Source of the DNA: Brevundimonas mediterranea
GTDB lineage: Bacteria; Pseudomonadota; Alphaproteobacteria; Caulobacterales; Caulobacteraceae
Direction of reading: 5' to 3'
NCBI RefSeq assembly: GCF_011064825.1
Contig: NZ_CP048751.1
Coordinates: 372,001-436,000, forward strand
DNA length: 64,000 nt
The position numbers and the translations under genes are program-made. The notes under the pieces were generated by a model that was not told where the DNA came from, did no database searches, and saw only the letters and a list, made by a program, of their open reading frames with translations. Positions 9,701 to 17,601 of this stretch are shown here, piece by piece. The first letter of the stretch is position 1. Each line of letters starts with the position of its first letter.

Positions 9701-9931
9701 AAACCCTTGCGCGACGTCCTGATCGAGGCCGGCGCCATCCGGTTCAAGCCGATCCTGCTGACCGCCCTGGCGGCCATGATCGGGGCGGCGGTGATCCTGA
9801 CCGATCCGATCTTCCAGGGCCTGGCGATCTCGCTGTTGTTCGGTCTGGCCTCCTCGACCCTGCTGACCGTCCTGGTCATTCCGGCCATCTATGTCGTGCT
9901 GCGGGATGACGGAAAACCCGCGACCCGATGA
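6710..9931 (+). CDS. RND efflux transporter permease
   Basis: A 1073-aa inner-membrane proton antiporter of the HAE/AcrB type with twelve predicted helices and two large periplasmic loops. Landmarks are the N-terminal FSIPREEEPQISVPMVDI, the TM4 motif SIGILVDDAIVMIENIARHW with its paired aspartates for proton relay, and the C-terminal GIIVRNSILLVDFIRH. It is full length and is preceded by its adaptor and followed, with a four-base overlap, by an ArsR regulator. A His-rich stretch (HGQHDHAHEEGG, about residue 515) lies in the cytosolic linker between the two halves. The outer-membrane partner is probably the TolC-type protein at 2.4-3.7 kb. Confidence 0.94.
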   Translation: MKLGLSGRLTRFTITSPLTPLFLLAAIAVGLLALFSIPREEEPQISVPMVDIQVAAPGLAAPDAVELIGIPLETIVKSVNGVEHVYTQAEDNGVLVTARFLVGSNPEDAAIRIEEKLRANRDRIPVGVPDPKVTVRGIDDVPAIVLTLTPKPGAAGQWTDQALYDLAHKLRTEIAKVDNVGLTFVTGGRPDEIRIAPDPAKLNQYGVPLGRVIEAASQANRSFPVGNVREDGQAVAVTSGRTLSSAQEIGLLTVRSVTGAPVYLRDVADVAQGPREDQARVWRWARHDGQWASTPAVSIAIAKRAGANAVVVSEAVRQRVENLEGKLIPEGVEVAVSRDYGETANEKANELLFHLALATVSIVVLIGFAIGWREAAVTAVVIPTTILLTLFASYVMGYTINRVSLFALIFSIGILVDDAIVMIENIARHWGMRDGRSRTEAAVEAVAEVGNPTVVATLTVVAALLPMLFVSGLMGPYMAPIPVNASAAMIFSFFVAVVIAPWLMIRFARKTLAHGQHDHAHEEGGGKLGQLYARVAHRVIDKRSSARNFLIGVGLATLVACSMFYFKAVTVKLLPFDNKSEIQVVVDMPEGTSLEATSRTLDEAAAQIRTLPEADAMEAYAGASAPFNFNGLVRHYFLRDRPEMGDLMISLLPKDERSRSSHAVALDLRDKLKALPLPSGASIKVVETPPGPPVLATLLAEIYGPDAETRRKTALEVEKLFRSVPYIVDVDNSFGQERPRLRLVPVRDRLDYYGLSERELQDSIGAILAGSTVGYAPRGDGRSPLPITVALPQSARSWSRTLATTPVAVTTGPTGPRLIELGEVVDGRREAGSHAVFRRDGRPLDMVTAELAGEYEAPIYGMLAVNRAIEAHDWDALGLQKPAVRLNGQPEDESVPTLLWDGEWEITWVTFRDMGAAFMVALLGIYVLVVAQFHSFKLPLVILTPIPLTLIGIVIGHMLFGAPFTATSMIGFIALAGIIVRNSILLVDFIRHTASPDKPLRDVLIEAGAIRFKPILLTALAAMIGAAVILTDPIFQGLAISLLFGLASSTLLTVLVIPAIYVVLRDDGKPATR

Positions 9932-10251
9932 CGCCGCACCAAGCCCCCATGGCGGATCTGGCCAGACACGCCCATGCGGCCGCTGCGGAGTTGAAGCTGC
10001 TGGCGAATGAGCATCGCCTGTTGCTGCTCTGCCGGCTGACGCAGGAGGAATTGTCGGTGGGGCAGCTTGTGGGGCTGTGCGGCCCGTCCCAGTCCGGCGT
10101 CTCTCAGAATCTGAGGCGGCTGCGCGAGGGCGGGCTGGTGAAGACGCGTCGCGACCGCTCAACCATCTATTACAGCCTCGCCGACGACACGGTTCGCCAA
10201 CTCATCGACATCGTATGCGACCGCTTCGCCCGCCCTCGGACACCCGACTAG
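9928..10251 (+). CDS. ArsR family regulator, BigR/SqrR-like with shifted cysteine
   Basis: A 107-aa winged-helix repressor. The HTH is SVGQLVGLCGPSQSGVSQNLRRL and the wing is GLVKTRRDRSTIYYSLAD. Cys35 (LLLLCRL) matches the first sensing cysteine of BigR/SqrR proteins. A second cysteine, Cys97, lies near the C terminus 62 residues later, one helical turn nearer than the canonical 66. An extra Cys51 lies in the HTH. Its ATG overlaps the stop of the RND gene, so it is probably co-transcribed with and autoregulates the rhodanese-RND operon. Persulfide sensing is inference from the cysteine pair. Confidence 0.88.
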   Translation: MTPHQAPMADLARHAHAAAAELKLLANEHRLLLLCRLTQEELSVGQLVGLCGPSQSGVSQNLRRLREGGLVKTRRDRSTIYYSLADDTVRQLIDIVCDRFARPRTPD

Positions 10252-10282
10252 ACGAAAGGACGCCAGTCCCTCCGCCCGCGCC

Positions 10283-10720
10283 TTATCGACGGGGCGCCGG
10301 GGTGACGCGGGCGAACCGGGCGGCGTCCCCACGGGGCGGGGCTGACGCCTCGGCCGAGGGCGCCGAAGCCCCGGCGGAGGGCAGGAGGCGCGGGCCGACC
10401 GCCTGTCCGTCGCCGCAGAAGATTTCGTACAACATGCCCATCACCGCCTGGGCGCGTTCGTCGGCGATGGAATAGTAGATCGAACGCGACTGGCGCCGGG
10501 TCTTGACCAGGCCGTACTGGCGCAACTCCGCCAGTTGCTGCGACAGAGCCGGCTGCTTGATGCCCAGATCCGCCTCGAGCTGTCCGACGGATCGCTCCTC
10601 CGCAGCAATATGGCAGAGGATCAACAGCCGATTTGTATTGGCCAGCTGACGTAGCAGTTCGGCGGCCTGGGGCGCCTTGTCCTTCAGCCGCCCCATGGCC
10701 GCGGCCTGGTCGTCGCTCAT
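10283..10720 (-). CDS. bigR: BigR/SqrR-like persulfide-sensing ArsR repressor
   Basis: A 145-aa winged-helix repressor with HTH SVGQLEADLGIKQPALSQQL and wing GLVKTRRQSRSIYYSIAD. Cys36 (LLILCHI) and Cys102 (YEIFCGD) are 66 residues apart, the spacing of the disulfide or tetrasulfide-forming pair in BigR (Cys42/108) and SqrR (Cys41/107). The C-terminal ~40 residues (Ala/Pro/Arg-rich) extend beyond the usual domain. It overlaps the peroxiredoxin gene by four bases and forms one operon with it. Likely targets are the sqr/rhodanese and persulfide-dioxygenase promoters in this window (inference). Confidence 0.9.
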   Translation of the reverse strand: MSDDQAAAMGRLKDKAPQAAELLRQLANTNRLLILCHIAAEERSVGQLEADLGIKQPALSQQLAELRQYGLVKTRRQSRSIYYSIADERAQAVMGMLYEIFCGDGQAVGPRLLPSAGASAPSAEASAPPRGDAARFARVTPAPRR

Positions 10721-11376
10721 GCGCGGCGCTCGCGATAATACCAGGGCGCATCACCGTCGCCGTCGGCCAGGGCCGCATCCAGAGTGGTGGCGGCCGGCTC
10801 CAGCAGGGGCTCGCCGGGCGACCATCCGGCCGGCGTCGACGCCTGCTCACGGTCGGCGGTCTGCAGCGCCGTCACCAGCCGCAGCAGTTCATCGACCGAT
10901 CGGCCGATGTTCATCGGATACCAGCTGATGGCGCGCACGATCCCGGTCGGATCGATGACGAAGCTCGCCCGCACCGTGGCGCTGTCGCTGGAGCCGGCGT
11001 CGACCATGCCGAAGGCGTGACCGATGGCCATGGACGGATCCTCGATGATCGGGAAGGCCACCTTCACGCCGAAGCGGCGATAGATGTCCTTCAGCCAGGC
11101 CAGGTGGGAATAGAGGCTGTCCACCGACAGAGCCATCAGGTCGCAGCCCAGGGCGTCGAAGGCGTCCGCCCGCCTGGCCAGGGCGATGAACTCGCTGGTG
11201 CAGACCGGCGTGAAGTCGGCCGGGTGCGAGAACAGCACCAGCCACCGCCCGCGATAGTCGCTGAGCCGTTTCTCGCCCTGGGTCGTGCGCGCGATGAAGT
11301 CCGGAGCCGGATCATTGATACGGAGGGCGCGCAGGGCGCTGGGGCTGTGTGGCGGGGCGGTCTCAGTCGAATCCAT
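10717..11376 (-). CDS. 1-Cys (Prx6-type) peroxiredoxin
   Basis: A 219-aa thiol peroxidase that reduces hydroperoxides. Its peroxidatic cysteine is in DFTPVCTSEF (Cys59). The long C-terminal arm and the motif YPMNIGRSVDELLRLVTALQ are typical of the Prx6 class. It is co-transcribed with the BigR-like repressor. Its start region is duplicated in decayed form at 37.3 kb (see the direct repeat). A paralog lies at 36.6 kb. An association with sulfide/persulfide genes suggests it also acts on persulfides or peroxides formed during sulfide oxidation (inference). Confidence 0.94.
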   Translation of the reverse strand: MDSTETAPPHSPSALRALRINDPAPDFIARTTQGEKRLSDYRGRWLVLFSHPADFTPVCTSEFIALARRADAFDALGCDLMALSVDSLYSHLAWLKDIYRRFGVKVAFPIIEDPSMAIGHAFGMVDAGSSDSATVRASFVIDPTGIVRAISWYPMNIGRSVDELLRLVTALQTADREQASTPAGWSPGEPLLEPAATTLDAALADGDGDAPWYYRERRA

Positions 11377-11430
11377 GGGCGGAATCTAGTGACTTTCAAG
11401 CCGCTTCGCCATACTGAAATACATACCTGC
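11368..11430 (+). repeat. Left copy of ~63-bp direct repeat (peroxiredoxin start and promoter)
   Basis: From CGAATCCA at 11368 to CTGC at 11430 this sequence matches 37328-37391 in the same orientation. The core from GCGGAATCTA onward agrees at about 45 of 52 positions. Here it covers the first codons of the intact peroxiredoxin (read on the minus strand) and its upstream region. The right copy keeps a broken version of those codons. Confidence 0.85.
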
Positions 11431-11894
11431 AAGAACTATGAAGGTGTTTATACGTCGATCGCGGACATGGACGGCTCGAGCTCCGCAACCCACCCGCGAC
11501 CAGGCCTCATATCCAGGGAGGTATTTCACCCGCGTCAACGGTGTGGACGCCTCTGGCGCCCAAGTGTGGTCGGCGCAGATTCTAGTCGTCGGTCCAGGTT
11601 TGATGGCGGAAGCGCGCAGGCCGGGTTCGGTCGTGGCCGGCGCCGACCTGCCAAGGGCGTCAGCGAACAGCCTGGCGCTGTAGGCCGAGCCGTTGCCGGT
11701 CATGACCCGCTCGACGACGACGCGTGACGCTGAGGGTGTCCAACACCGCACACAGGGAACGGTCGGCCGATGTGAGGCGCTATGCGCTTGAGATGAGCGG
11801 TTCGCCCGCCGCTCCAGGAGCCGCCCATGCCCATGAAAATCTCTCACTTTCCCAACCCGACTTCCGGGGCACGGACGCAGCCAGAGACGATCAC
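11431..11894. other. Intergenic stretch without an intact gene
   Basis: Between the peroxiredoxin promoter and the next plausible gene I see only the transposase remnant above and no remnant of a dioxygenase gene. GGAAC occurs at 11757-11761, but no GTT follows at the 16-17 base spacing needed for a general-stress promoter. Confidence 0.5.
11640..11847 (-). pseudogene. Decayed IS481-family transposase fragment
   Basis: On the minus strand the reading VVVERVMTGNGSAYSARLF (about 11665-11721) matches the catalytic-core block of IS481-type transposases, usually VxxVMTDNGSxYxSxxF. The catalytic Asp is replaced by Gly through a single GAC to GGC change. Upstream, NRSSQAHSASHRPT resembles the N-terminal DRSSRPHRSPRRT region of the same family, but the sequence between the two is missing. 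No terminal repeats are seen. It is a dead fragment lying directly beside the left copy of the direct repeat. Confidence 0.5.
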
Positions 11895-12146
11895 ATGAAC
11901 GCCCGGTCGACGTCGGGCCTGGCGCAGGGCGGTCTCGGCGGGCCCGAAGATCAGCTGCTGGAAGACGGACAGGAGGAAGTCTTCTCCCGCGCCGAGATCG
12001 AGAGCGGGCGCATCGAACACCATGCCAATACCCAGACCGCCCCTGATCCGGGCGAGATTGAACCTTCGTCCCCTAACTCAGACCAGAGCCTGACCGCGCC
12101 GGCGGACGCCCGCGCCAAAGACAAGGCCCGGGGCGCGGCGGCCTGA
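11895..12146 (+). CDS. Small hydrophilic hypothetical protein
   Basis: An 83-aa, highly charged protein with no membrane segment, rich in Ala, Glu, Asp, Ser and Gln; no domain is recognised. The start is uncertain: I chose MNARSTSG at 11895, although two earlier in-frame ATGs exist. It ends two bases before the isochorismatase-like gene, suggesting co-transcription with the hydrolase-GH65 pair. Its composition recalls small stress-induced disordered proteins, but this is only an impression. Confidence 0.5.
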   Translation: MNARSTSGLAQGGLGGPEDQLLEDGQEEVFSRAEIESGRIEHHANTQTAPDPGEIEPSSPNSDQSLTAPADARAKDKARGAAA

Positions 12147-12148
12147 GC

Positions 12149-12751
12149 ATGGTTCAAGGCCTACGCGACCCCATCCCGGACACGGCGGTTCATCTTTGCG
12201 TCGACATGCAGCGGATGTTCGTCGAGGACACGGAGTGGCGCACCCCCTGGGCAGCTCGCGTGCTGCCCGTCATCGAACGGCTGTGCGAAGCGAAGCCGGA
12301 ACGCAACGTCTTCACCCGCTTCATCCCCGCCGCGCGCCCGGGCGAAGGCAGGGGCACATGGCGCGGCTACTGGGAGAAATGGTCGTCGATGACTCTCGAC
12401 GCCCTGGGCACTGAATTGGTGGATCTGGCGACGCCGCTTCAACGCTTCGTCCCTCCCGGACGCCTGATCGACAAACACGGCTACTCGCCGTGGTTTGGAA
12501 CCGATCTCGACCCGGTGCTGCGGCGAAGCGGCGTGGACACCCTCGTCGTCACAGGCGCGGAGACGGATGTGTGCGTCCTGGCGGCGGTGTTGGGCGCGGT
12601 CGACCTTGGCTACAGGGTCGTGGTCGTCAAGGACGGCCTGTGCAGCTCTTCGGACGCCTCTCACGACCGCCTCATCGCCCTCTATCACGAGCGCTACGGC
12701 CAGCAGGTCGAAGCGGCGGAATGCGCGGAGGTTCTCGATGCCTGGCGCTGA
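12149..12751 (+). CDS. Isochorismatase-family cysteine hydrolase
   Basis: A 200-aa member of the isochorismatase/nicotinamidase fold that hydrolyses amides or related bonds. The Asp-Lys-Cys triad is visible: Asp in HLCVDMQRMF (about 19), Lys in LIDKHGYSPW (about 109) and Cys in ETDVCVLAAVLGAVDLGY (about 142). The substrate cannot be told from sequence. It is followed, with a 14-base overlap, by the GH65 gene, and the two look translationally coupled. Confidence 0.9.
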   Translation: MVQGLRDPIPDTAVHLCVDMQRMFVEDTEWRTPWAARVLPVIERLCEAKPERNVFTRFIPAARPGEGRGTWRGYWEKWSSMTLDALGTELVDLATPLQRFVPPGRLIDKHGYSPWFGTDLDPVLRRSGVDTLVVTGAETDVCVLAAVLGAVDLGYRVVVVKDGLCSSSDASHDRLIALYHERYGQQVEAAECAEVLDAWR

Positions 12752-14822
12752 CAGGGACGCCTGGCGGCCGATCAATCCGCCCGACGAGAACGGCCCCCGC
12801 GACGGCGCCCTCCCGGCCTATGTCGCCAATGGGCTGATCGGGCTTCGGGTCAGGGAAATGCCGCTCATGGCAGGTATGACCCTGGTCAATGGGGTGGTCG
12901 GGGAAAATCCGGAGCGCCGGGTGGAAGCGGCCGCCCCCGTCCCCTACCCGCTCGCCGCCGATCTCTGCGTCAATGGCGTCTGGATGTCCGATCAGCCTTG
13001 GGCGGTCTCGGACCTTCGCCAGGCCTACGATTTCGCCACGGGTGAACTCACCAGCCGGTGCCGTGTCCGGCTCGGCGGAGTGGACGCCGCCATCGAGATC
13101 CTGACTCTCGCCAGCCGTACCGCGCCGACCCTGGTGATGCAGGAAATCCATGTGCGGCCGGACGCGCCCTGCCACATGCGTTTGCGCGCCGTTGTGGCGA
13201 CCACGGACCTGCGCGGACGGGTCGCCCGACGCCGCACCGACACGCCGGGCGAGCCTGAGCCGGCCTGTGACGGGTCTCTGCTGTGGTCGACCGAGGGGGA
13301 CCTGTCCACATGCGGTGTCGCCCTGGCGACCGAGACCACGCCGGGGGCCTCCCCCGACGTCACCGCCTGGGACGCGACCGGACCATTGCAGACCACCTAC
13401 GACCTCGGCACGGTCGGCAAGCGGGGCGCGAGCCTCAGACAGATGGCCGCGCTCATCCCCTCGCTGATCCATGCACGCCCCGACGAAGAGGCGGTCCGCC
13501 GGGTTGCGCGGGGCGCCCAGACGGGTTTCGACGTCCTGAGAGCCCGAAACCGAGACGCGTGGCGCGAACTGTGGCGGGGACGCATTGTTGTCGATGGGGC
13601 GACGCCAGACCACCAGGCGCTGATCGATGCGGCCTATTTCTACCTGAACAGTTCGGTGCATCCAGCCTCGCCGTCCGCAACTTCGATCTTCGGCCTCGCG
13701 ACCTGGCACGACTACAATTATTACTTCGGCCACGTGATGTGGGACATCGACGCCTTCTGCGTGCCGCCCGTGATGCTGTCTCAGCCGGACGCGGCGCGGG
13801 CGCTGCTGGATTTCCGGAGCCGGGGCCTGAGGGCGGCGAAATCGAATGCGCGGCTCTCGGGCCGGCAGGGCGTGCAGTTTCCATGGGAGGCCGCGCCCCT
13901 GACGGGGCAGGAGGCGGCGCCGGGGGCCGGGTCGGCGGCGGCGCACGAAGACCACGGGTCGCTGCATGTGGCGCGGGCCTTCGCCCTGTTCGCCGACGCG
14001 ACGGGCGACGAGGCCTTCTTGAGGGACGACGCCTGGCCTGTGCTGGAAGGCGTGGCCGACTGGATCGTCAGCCGCCTGACGCGCACCGCGCGCGGATATG
14101 AACTGATACGCGCCACGGGCCCCGCCGAAGTGCCGGATCCGCCCGACAACGACGCATTCAGCCTGATGTTGTCGCACGACGTGCTGTGTCGCGCCGTCGC
14201 CGCCGCCGAAGCGACAGGACGCACGCCCCGGGCCTCATGGGCCGAGGTCAGGGACAACCTCTATCTGCCGGTGCGGTCCGACAAGGTCATCGCCGCACAT
14301 GACGCCTTCCGCATCGACGAACCCAAGGGCGCGACTCCCTCGCCGCTGGGGGGCCTCTTTCCAGGCGGGTACCAGACCGACGAAGCAGTCGAACGCCGGA
14401 CGCTCGACTTCTACCTGGCGCACTGGCGCGATTATGTCGGCGCGCCGATGCTCCCCGCCCTCTATGGCGTCTGGGCCGCCCGGACCGGCGATCGTACCCT
14501 GGCGCTGAAGCTGTTCGAGGAGGGGTACGCGGCCTATGACGCCGGGCGATTCCACCAGTGCCTGGAATACCGGCCCGACCACCCTGACAGCGAGACTGCG
14601 GCCGGTCCCTTCTTCGCCAATCTGGGCGGGATGTTGCTGGGGCTGCTGTTCGGCTTCACCGGCCTCGATCCGAAGGGCGATCCCGCCCATTGGCCTGATC
14701 GCCCTGTAGTCCTGCCCGAAGGCTGGCGCGCCATCTCCGTCGAACGTCTCTGGTTCGGCGGACGAACGGCCTCCCTGAGGGCGGATCAGGGGGCGGAGCG
14801 GGCCGTCATCAAGTTTCATTGA
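12738..14822 (+). CDS. Glycoside hydrolase family 65 protein
   Basis: A 694-aa protein with the GH65 (alpha/alpha)6-barrel. Landmarks are YYFGHVMWDIDAFCVPPVML, the substrate-loop GVQFPWEAAPLTGQE and GPAEVPDPPDNDAF, whose Glu464 aligns with the general acid of the family. GH65 enzymes split alpha-glucosides such as trehalose, kojibiose or maltose by hydrolysis or phosphorolysis. The block pattern is closer to acid-trehalase/ATHL1-type hydrolases than to phosphorylases, so hydrolysis is more likely (inference). There is no signal peptide. The start at 12738 has GGAGG six bases upstream. Confidence 0.88.
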   Translation: MPGADRDAWRPINPPDENGPRDGALPAYVANGLIGLRVREMPLMAGMTLVNGVVGENPERRVEAAAPVPYPLAADLCVNGVWMSDQPWAVSDLRQAYDFATGELTSRCRVRLGGVDAAIEILTLASRTAPTLVMQEIHVRPDAPCHMRLRAVVATTDLRGRVARRRTDTPGEPEPACDGSLLWSTEGDLSTCGVALATETTPGASPDVTAWDATGPLQTTYDLGTVGKRGASLRQMAALIPSLIHARPDEEAVRRVARGAQTGFDVLRARNRDAWRELWRGRIVVDGATPDHQALIDAAYFYLNSSVHPASPSATSIFGLATWHDYNYYFGHVMWDIDAFCVPPVMLSQPDAARALLDFRSRGLRAAKSNARLSGRQGVQFPWEAAPLTGQEAAPGAGSAAAHEDHGSLHVARAFALFADATGDEAFLRDDAWPVLEGVADWIVSRLTRTARGYELIRATGPAEVPDPPDNDAFSLMLSHDVLCRAVAAAEATGRTPRASWAEVRDNLYLPVRSDKVIAAHDAFRIDEPKGATPSPLGGLFPGGYQTDEAVERRTLDFYLAHWRDYVGAPMLPALYGVWAARTGDRTLALKLFEEGYAAYDAGRFHQCLEYRPDHPDSETAAGPFFANLGGMLLGLLFGFTGLDPKGDPAHWPDRPVVLPEGWRAISVERLWFGGRTASLRADQGAERAVIKFH

Positions 14823-14837
14823 AAAGGAAAGAGACCC

Positions 14838-15368
14838 ATGTCCGTCATCGACAAGGCGCTGGCCGCCATAACGCCCCAGCCTAACGAAGAGAAACGCCAA
14901 GAGGCCACTCAAAAGGCCAGAGAGGCGGCGGCGCCTGGAGATTGGCTGTCGCTGGCCCTGGATCACCATGACCAGATCCGCGCCGCCTTCGCCGAAGGCC
15001 GCAATGTCCGTTCTGCGGCTGACCGCCGCGCCGCCATGGACCGGCTGGCTCTGGTGCTGAACGGCCATTCCCTGGCCGAAGAGATCGTCCTCTATCCGGC
15101 TATGGCCCAGAACGGTCACAAGATGCAGGCGGGCGTGGCCTATTCCGAACAGACGACCGCCAAGATGCAGATGGCGGAGTTGGAGAACATCGCCCCTTCC
15201 TCGGACGCCTGGCTCGACAAGTGGGGCCACATCGAGGGCGCGGTGCTGACGCACATGTTCGAGGAGGAGAACGGCTGGTTCATCCACCTCAAGGAAAAGG
15301 GCGAACATCAGGACCGCCTGACCGCCCGTTACAAGGAGGAGTTCGAGCGCTACGCCGGCGCACTGTGA
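14838..15368 (+). CDS. Hemerythrin HHE-domain protein
   Basis: A 176-aa cytosolic four-helix-bundle protein. Metal-ligand candidates include LALDHHDQIRAAF (about residues 38-50), LNGHSLAEEIVLYPAM (about 75-90) and the later His/Glu motif HMFEEENGWF. These are the usual HHE positions for a di-iron site. Such proteins often serve oxygen, NO or oxidative-stress functions. It follows the GH65 gene by 15 bases with a GGAAAGAG site and is likely the last gene of that operon, before a strong hairpin. Confidence 0.85.
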   Translation: MSVIDKALAAITPQPNEEKRQEATQKAREAAAPGDWLSLALDHHDQIRAAFAEGRNVRSAADRRAAMDRLALVLNGHSLAEEIVLYPAMAQNGHKMQAGVAYSEQTTAKMQMAELENIAPSSDAWLDKWGHIEGAVLTHMFEEENGWFIHLKEKGEHQDRLTARYKEEFERYAGAL

Positions 15369-15398
15369 CCGCGTCGCAGTCTGGGCGTTAAGGGCGTT

Positions 15399-15437
15399 CC
15401 GTCTGAACCCGCCCCTTGAAGGGACGGGTTCAGACGG
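15399..15437 (+). terminator. Strong hairpin after hemerythrin gene
   Basis: CCGTCTGAACCCGCCCC pairs with GGGACGGGTTCAGACGG across a four-base loop with a single mismatch, 30 bases after the hemerythrin stop. There is no T-tract on either strand, so termination may be Rho-assisted. The hairpin could serve both this gene and the convergent dehydrogenase. Confidence 0.7.
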
Positions 15438-15579
15438 CCGGGGCCGTGAGCTCACTTCCCCTGTACATCCGCCTCCCGGCGCCGGGCCACGGTCGAACGT
15501 ATCGACCGGTGACGCGGCCGGACCTGGCCGTCGACGTCGATCATCCGACCGCTTCTCGCCAGCCCGGCTGGTGCAGCCG

Positions 15580-16755
15580 TCAATGCGGCTTCAGGATCAC
15601 CTTGGTCCATTCATTCTGGTTTTCCTTGAAGTTCTTGTAGCCCTCCGCCGCCTGTTCGAGAGGCAGGCGGTGGCTGATCAGGTCGGTGGTGTCGATCCCC
15701 CCCTCCAGGATCAGCTGAAGCAGCTGCGGCAGGTAGCGCTGGACGTGGGTCTGGCCGGTCTTGAGCGTCAGCCCCTTCTCCATGAAGGCCCCGACGGGGA
15801 ACTTGTCGGCAAAGCCGCCATAGACGCCTGGCACCGAGACCGTGCCGCCCTTTCGGACCGCCATGATGGTTTCGTGCAGCACATGGGGGCGGTCGGTGCC
15901 CAGCCGCGTCTCCTGCTTGACCGCGTCGATGATATTGTCGGGCGAGAAGCCGTGGCTCTCCATGCCCACCGCATCGATGCAGCTGTCGGGGCCCAGACCC
16001 GCAGTCATCTCCAGCAGGGCTTCGCGCACCTTGACCTCGTGATAGTTCAGCACCTCCGCGCCGTTAGCCTTGGCCAGCGCCAGACGGTTGGGATGATGGT
16101 CGATGGCGATGACCCGACCTGCGCCCTGCAGGATGGCGCTCTTGACCGCGAACAGCCCCACCGGGCCGCAGCCCCAGATCGCCACTGTGTCGCCGGGCTG
16201 GATCTGCGCGTTCTCCGCAGCCATCCATCCCGTCGGAAAGATGTCCGACAGGAACAGGACCTTCTCGTCCTCGATGCCGTCCGGGATCTTGATCGGACCA
16301 TAGTCGGAATAGGGGACGCGCGCATATTCCGCCTGCCCTCCCGCAAAGCCGCCGGTCAGATGGGAATAGCCGAACAGGCCGGCGACTGACTGCCCATAGG
16401 CGATCTCGGTAGCGTCCGCCTTGTCGGCCGGGTTGGAGTTGTCGCACGCCGCCGGCATCGACTTCTCGCAGAAGAAGCACTGGCCGCAGGCGATGACGAA
16501 GGGCACGACGACGCGGTCGCCCTTCTTCAGGCTGGTGTTGCCCCGGCCGACCTCGACCACCTCGCCCATGAACTCATGGCCCAGGATGTCGCCGTTGGAC
16601 ATGCCGGGGATCATGGAGTCGTACAGGTGCAGGTCCGAACCGCAGATGGCGGTGGCGGTGATCTTGATGATGGCGTCGCGAGGATTGACGATCTGCGGGT
16701 CAGGGACGGTGTCGACCTGAACATTGTGTTTGCCGTGCCAGGTGAGGGCGCGCAT
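15580..16755 (-). CDS. Zinc-dependent alcohol/formaldehyde dehydrogenase
   Basis: A 391-aa MDR-family dehydrogenase. Catalytic zinc ligands are in [10 protein letters not shown] (Cys) and [12 protein letters not shown] (His-Glu). Structural-zinc cysteines are in [15 protein letters not shown]. The NAD-binding motif is [14 protein letters not shown]. Length and motifs place it near glutathione-independent formaldehyde dehydrogenase-like enzymes, but the substrate is not certain. It lies 32 bases downstream of the SRPBCC gene and is probably expressed from the general-stress promoter in front of that gene. Confidence 0.92.
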   Translation of the reverse strand: MRALTWHGKHNVQVDTVPDPQIVNPRDAIIKITATAICGSDLHLYDSMIPGMSNGDILGHEFMGEVVEVGRGNTSLKKGDRVVVPFVIACGQCFFCEKSMPAACDNSNPADKADATEIAYGQSVAGLFGYSHLTGGFAGGQAEYARVPYSDYGPIKIPDGIEDEKVLFLSDIFPTGWMAAENAQIQPGDTVAIWGCGPVGLFAVKSAILQGAGRVIAIDHHPNRLALAKANGAEVLNYHEVKVREALLEMTAGLGPDSCIDAVGMESHGFSPDNIIDAVKQETRLGTDRPHVLHETIMAVRKGGTVSVPGVYGGFADKFPVGAFMEKGLTLKTGQTHVQRYLPQLLQLILEGGIDTTDLISHRLPLEQAAEGYKNFKENQNEWTKVILKPH

Positions 16756-16787
16756 GGGCGAATCCTTATCGAATGGGGTCGGAAAAA

Positions 16788-17357
16788 TCAGAAGTGGCGA
16801 GAGGCGCGGGGCGCGGCGTCAGGCGCCTTGGAGGTCGAAATCTCGCCCGTCTCCATCAGCTGCTTGAAGCGACGAAGCTCGCGTCGGGCCTGGATGCGGG
16901 GTTCGCGCTGCATCACCTTGGCGACGACCTTGCCGACGATCCCCGCAGGCGGCTCGTAGCTGATGAAGACCCGCACCTCCGTGCCCCGCCCGAAGGCGTT
17001 GTCTCTGAACGCCACCCAGCCTTCGTGGTCGACGTCGGAGCCTTCGCTGGAGGTCCAGGCGATGCGTTCGCCGGGAACGTCCTCGGTGATTTCGCTGGTC
17101 AATTCGACGTCCTTGTCGCCTGGGCCGGCGACGATCCAGCGCGAGCGGCCGTCTCCCAGCACCTCGACCGACTTCACGGTCTCCGAGAAGGTCGGCAGGT
17201 TCGTGAGATCGCGCCAGTAGGCGTATAATTCATCGCGAGGCCGATTGATCAGGACGGCCCTGAGGCTGGACGCCTCGTATTCGCCCTCGCGTCGATCCTT
17301 GTCGACGAATGCGGTCGACCCGACATCGGCGTCGGTCGAAACTTCACTATAAGACAT
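16788..17357 (-). CDS. SRPBCC family (cyclase/dehydrase-like) protein
   Basis: A 189-aa START-fold protein with the core [29 protein letters not shown] and a C-terminal helix [22 protein letters not shown]. These proteins bind hydrophobic ligands in a helix-grip pocket; family members next to Crp, dehydrogenase and catalase genes are common in stress islands. The start at 17357 has GGAG eight bases upstream; the longer reading lacks support. A GGAAC-N17-GTT promoter lies 31-55 bases upstream. Confidence 0.85.
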   Translation of the reverse strand: MSYSEVSTDADVGSTAFVDKDRREGEYEASSLRAVLINRPRDELYAYWRDLTNLPTFSETVKSVEVLGDGRSRWIVAGPGDKDVELTSEITEDVPGERIAWTSSEGSDVDHEGWVAFRDNAFGRGTEVRVFISYEPPAGIVGKVVAKVMQREPRIQARRELRRFKQLMETGEISTSKAPDAAPRASRHF

Positions 17358-17387
17358 GGGCTTAGCTCCGGTCAGCTGAGTCTGGTC

Positions 17388-17412
17388 AACCACCCGGCCG
17401 GAGCTTCGTTCC
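17388..17412 (-). promoter_or_regulatory. EcfG-type general-stress promoter (SRPBCC-dehydrogenase operon)
   Basis: On the minus strand GGAAC (17412-17408) is followed after exactly 17 bases by GTT (17390-17388), the consensus used by the alphaproteobacterial general-stress sigma factor EcfG/SigT. It sits about 30 bases before the SRPBCC start. Confidence 0.65.
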
Positions 17413-17601
17413 CAGTGTCCGCGAAGGAACAGGCGCGGCTGCCGGGGGTCGGAAGCCGGACCCAACCCCGGAGTTCCCATGACAGACGCCCTCGCCCAGA
17501 CCGCCGCCGAAAACGCCCGGCCCCCTGGCCGAGCAGGCAGGATGGCGGAGCCTGGCTCCGGCGCCTGAGCCGACGCCAGGCAGGATATCCCCCGCCGATC
17601 C

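Noticed and set aside
8120..10162. 680-codon minus-strand frame opposite the RND pump
   Set aside because: Composition (Asp/Gln/Gly/His-rich) is typical of an antisense frame in high-GC DNA; the sense pump gene is certain.
11757..11782. GGAAC as a third general-stress promoter before the small hydrophilic protein gene
   Set aside because: No GTT occurs 16-17 bases downstream.
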